Shown here piece after piece: positions 6,004 to 7,207 of a DNA stretch of 7,207 nt (its first letter is position 1; each line of letters opens with the position of its first letter). Under the pieces are notes generated by a model, which worked only from the letters and a program-made list of their open reading frames with translations, searched no databases and was not told where the DNA came from. Both the position numbers and the translations under genes were made by a program. The stretch spans positions 1-7,207 of the forward strand of contig JAUVBS010000099.1 of assembly GCA_030591105.1 (NCBI GenBank), in the 5' to 3' direction. The DNA is from a bacterium. GTDB taxonomy: Bacteria > Krumholzibacteriota > Krumholzibacteriia > LZORAL124-64-63.

Positions 6004-6022
6004 CCGCCCTTTCTCTGGGCGG
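6004..6022 (-). other. Hairpin in the ogt 5' leader
   Basis: CCGCCC (6004-6009) pairs with GGGCGG (6017-6022) around a seven-base loop. It lies just upstream of the ogt ribosome-binding site and downstream of the candidate promoter, so it would be in the mRNA leader and might reduce initiation or stabilise the 5' end. The function is inferred only from position. Confidence 0.4.
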
Positions 6023-6023
6023 G

Positions 6024-6051
6024 ATGTTAGCAGATAATGCCAAAGGCGCAA
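6024..6051 (-). promoter_or_regulatory. Weak candidate promoter for ogt-glgP
   Basis: On the minus strand, TTGCGC (6051-6046) and TAACAT (6029-6024) are 16 bases apart, about 50 bases from the ogt start. The matches are modest (TTG only in the -35; four of six in the -10). It is the best pair seen in the divergent gap for this direction. Confidence 0.3.
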
Positions 6052-6084
6052 AGCTGCGGTGATGACACTGTCGTAGCCGGCGAT

Positions 6085-6156
6085 GCGGACTGTCACGGCT
6101 GGGCGGACTGTCACGGCTAGGCGGACTGTCACGGCTGGGTGGACTGTCACAGGATC
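6085..6156. repeat. 18-bp tandem repeat, four units
   Basis: GCGGACTGTCACGGCTGG occurs at 6085-6102 and 6121-6138, with a one-base variant at 6103-6120 and a decayed fourth unit at 6139-6156. A further ACTGTC with GCCGG (6067-6080) looks like an old outlying copy. The array ends 12 bases before the ribosome-binding site of the methyltransferase gene. It is open in that gene's frame from an ATG at 6083 (peptide RTVTAG repeated), but that ATG has no ribosome-binding site. Confidence 0.85.
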
Positions 6157-6178
6157 AGCCAAAGCTCGGAGGAGGGGT

Positions 6179-7075
6179 ATGTCGGTCGTCAGTGACCATC
6201 CGGCCTGGCAGGTACCAAACATCCTGGACATCCGGCCGGCCGAGCCGTTTACCGCGGGGCATCTCCGCGGTGCGACGTCGCTACCGCTGGAGGCGCGGGG
6301 CGACTGGCCCGGTGCCGCGGGGTTGACTTCCAGTTACCTCGCGGCGGTGCTGCCGTCGTATCTGTTGCCGCCGGGCTACGAGCCGCTGGCGGTGGTGGCT
6401 TCGGACCTGGCGACGGCTCAGCGAGTTTGCGCGCTCCTGGCCGAGCGCGGTCGGCTTGATTTGGCAGCCTGGTCACTGGTGGCGGATGAGGTGGCATCGT
6501 TGCCCACGGAGTTGATCGCTACTGGTCCGAGCGATCGCCGTTTGTGGCGGCCACCGGCCTTCCTGACCGAGTGGGCCCACCTGTTACCGCCGCCCGCGGC
6601 CGGCGAGGTGCTCGATCTGGCCTGCGGGAGCGGTCGGTCGGCGGTGTGGCTGGCGCAGCGCGGGTATCGGGTCACCGCTGTCGACCGGTTGCCGACCGCT
6701 CTGGCCCGCGGCCGGCAGCTCGCCGACAGCTGCGGGGTGAGTTGCCGATTCGAGGCCGCGGATCTGCGGGACAGCTCCCAGGTGCCGCCGGGGCCGTGGG
6801 CGGTGGTCCTGATGCTACGTTACTTGCAGCGGGATCTACTGGCGAGTTTCGGCGATCTGCTCGCTCCGGCGGCGGTGGCGGTGGTACGTACCTTCCGCCA
6901 CGCCGGGGGGTTCGACGGCAAACCGAGCCGACGTCATCGGCTCGCTCCCGCCGAACTGCCGGGCTATTTCCCTTGCGGGCAATTCACGCTGCTGGTGTAT
7001 GAAGAAAACCACGACCCCGATGGTCGTCCGGCCGCCGGGGTCGTCGCGCGCCGAGAGGGCGGATCATTTCAGTAG
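6179..7075 (+). CDS. Rhodanese-like/SAM-dependent methyltransferase fusion
   Basis: A 298-residue protein starting at ATG 6179, six bases after GGAGG (6168-6172, within GGAGGAGGGG). Residues ~10-110 resemble a rhodanese domain: ILDIRPAEPFTAGHLRGATSLPLEA (15-39) is its typical opening. The loop that should carry the catalytic cysteine reads AVVASDLATAQ (71-81) with none, so sulfur transfer is unlikely and the domain is probably a binding module. Residues ~125-290 are a class I methyltransferase: motif I VLDLACGSGR (144-153), the acidic residue D169 ending VTAVD that would bind the SAM ribose, and a motif IV-like PWAVVLMLRYLQ region. The methyl acceptor cannot be told from the sequence; related single-domain proteins include TehB-like enzymes. 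There is no signal peptide or membrane segment. The gene is divergent from ogt, and its last 12 bases overlap the end of the opposing gene at 7064. Confidence 0.82.
   Translation: MSVVSDHPAWQVPNILDIRPAEPFTAGHLRGATSLPLEARGDWPGAAGLTSSYLAAVLPSYLLPPGYEPLAVVASDLATAQRVCALLAERGRLDLAAWSLVADEVASLPTELIATGPSDRRLWRPPAFLTEWAHLLPPPAAGEVLDLACGSGRSAVWLAQRGYRVTAVDRLPTALARGRQLADSCGVSCRFEAADLRDSSQVPPGPWAVVLMLRYLQRDLLASFGDLLAPAAVAVVRTFRHAGGFDGKPSRRHRLAPAELPGYFPCGQFTLLVYEENHDPDGRPAAGVVARREGGSFQ
7011..7044 (-). terminator. Likely intrinsic terminator for the right-edge minus gene
   Basis: On the minus strand, ACGACCCCG (7044-7036) pairs with CGGGGTCGT (7019-7011) as a nine-base stem with a 16-base loop, followed by GGTTTTCTTC. 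It begins 20 bases after the TGA of the tag-bearing gene. It lies wholly within the 3' coding end of the methyltransferase gene, where it encodes part of HDPDGRPAAGVVAR. The two-base offset before the T run makes it imperfect. Confidence 0.5.
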
Positions 7076-7207
7076 CAGTAACTTCTGCGTGTCGATGCTT
7101 TGTTCTGTTTCCATCACCAAGAAGTAGGTACCCGAAGAGACCGGCGCGGGCGGCACGGGTACTACGGCACGAGGAGCGAAGGGCGCGCGTCCGAGGTGGC
7201 AAGGGAC
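7064..7207 (-). CDS. 3' end of a secreted protein with C-terminal sorting-tag-like tail (partial)
   Basis: This frame runs in from the right edge and ends at TGA 7066-7064, giving the last 47 residues of a protein. The end, PVSSGTYFLVMETEQSI then DTQKLLLLK, matches the pattern of type IX secretion C-terminal sorting domains and FlgD-like Ig tails: small-residue turn SG, then (V/T)YF, alternating strand residues, and a closing basic-plus-leucine strand. In such proteins the tail directs export across the outer membrane and is removed at the surface. The residues before it (GRAPFAPRAVVPVPPAP) are less typical and may be a Pro/Ala linker or reflect a frameshift near the edge. The rest of the gene, and so its function, is outside the window. 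Confidence 0.6.
   Translation of the reverse strand, partial: VPCHLGRAPFAPRAVVPVPPAPVSSGTYFLVMETEQSIDTQKLLLLK

Overview
The window is a GC-rich piece of chromosome-like DNA from an uncultured-looking Gram-negative bacterium. The best lineage clue is at the right edge: a minus-strand reading frame ends in a C-terminal sorting-tag-like sequence (VSSGTYFLVMETEQ then KLLLLK), as in type IX secretion or FlgD-like tails of the Bacteroidota/FCB group and related candidate phyla. No rRNA, tRNA, CRISPR array or complete insertion sequence was seen, so this placement is tentative.

Layout, left to right. Bases 1-297 hold an 11-bp tandem repeat, a C6G6 palindrome, possibly the 3' end of a truncated gene, and an AT-rich promoter region. 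Bases 298-1524 (+) encode an HNH endonuclease-like protein whose linker carries a 9-bp repeat and two in-frame copies of the same palindrome. Bases 1525-2230 contain no convincing gene. They hold a 15-bp repeat, a bulged hairpin, a good sigma-70-type promoter with a perfect 14-bp palindrome in its spacer, and about 260 bases that fold on paper into six successive hairpins, two with GNRA tetraloops. Bases 2231-2557 (+) encode a small winged-helix regulator. A convergent gap with an inverted repeat and a 12-bp tandem repeat follows.

On the minus strand, ogt (5367-5975) lies upstream of glgP (2665-5286). The two are probably co-transcribed: DNA alkylation repair followed by alpha-glucan phosphorolysis. 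Divergent from ogt, after an 18-bp repeat, is a rhodanese-like/methyltransferase fusion (6179-7075, +). Its 3' end overlaps the end of the tag-bearing partial gene and contains a likely terminator for that gene.

The genes do not form an obvious single pathway. The two most unusual things are the highly structured, promoter-preceded region ahead of the winged-helix gene, which may be an undescribed regulatory or non-coding RNA, and the repeat ecology: a C6G6 palindrome present inside a coding sequence in a fixed reading frame, and a different short tandem array in most gaps.
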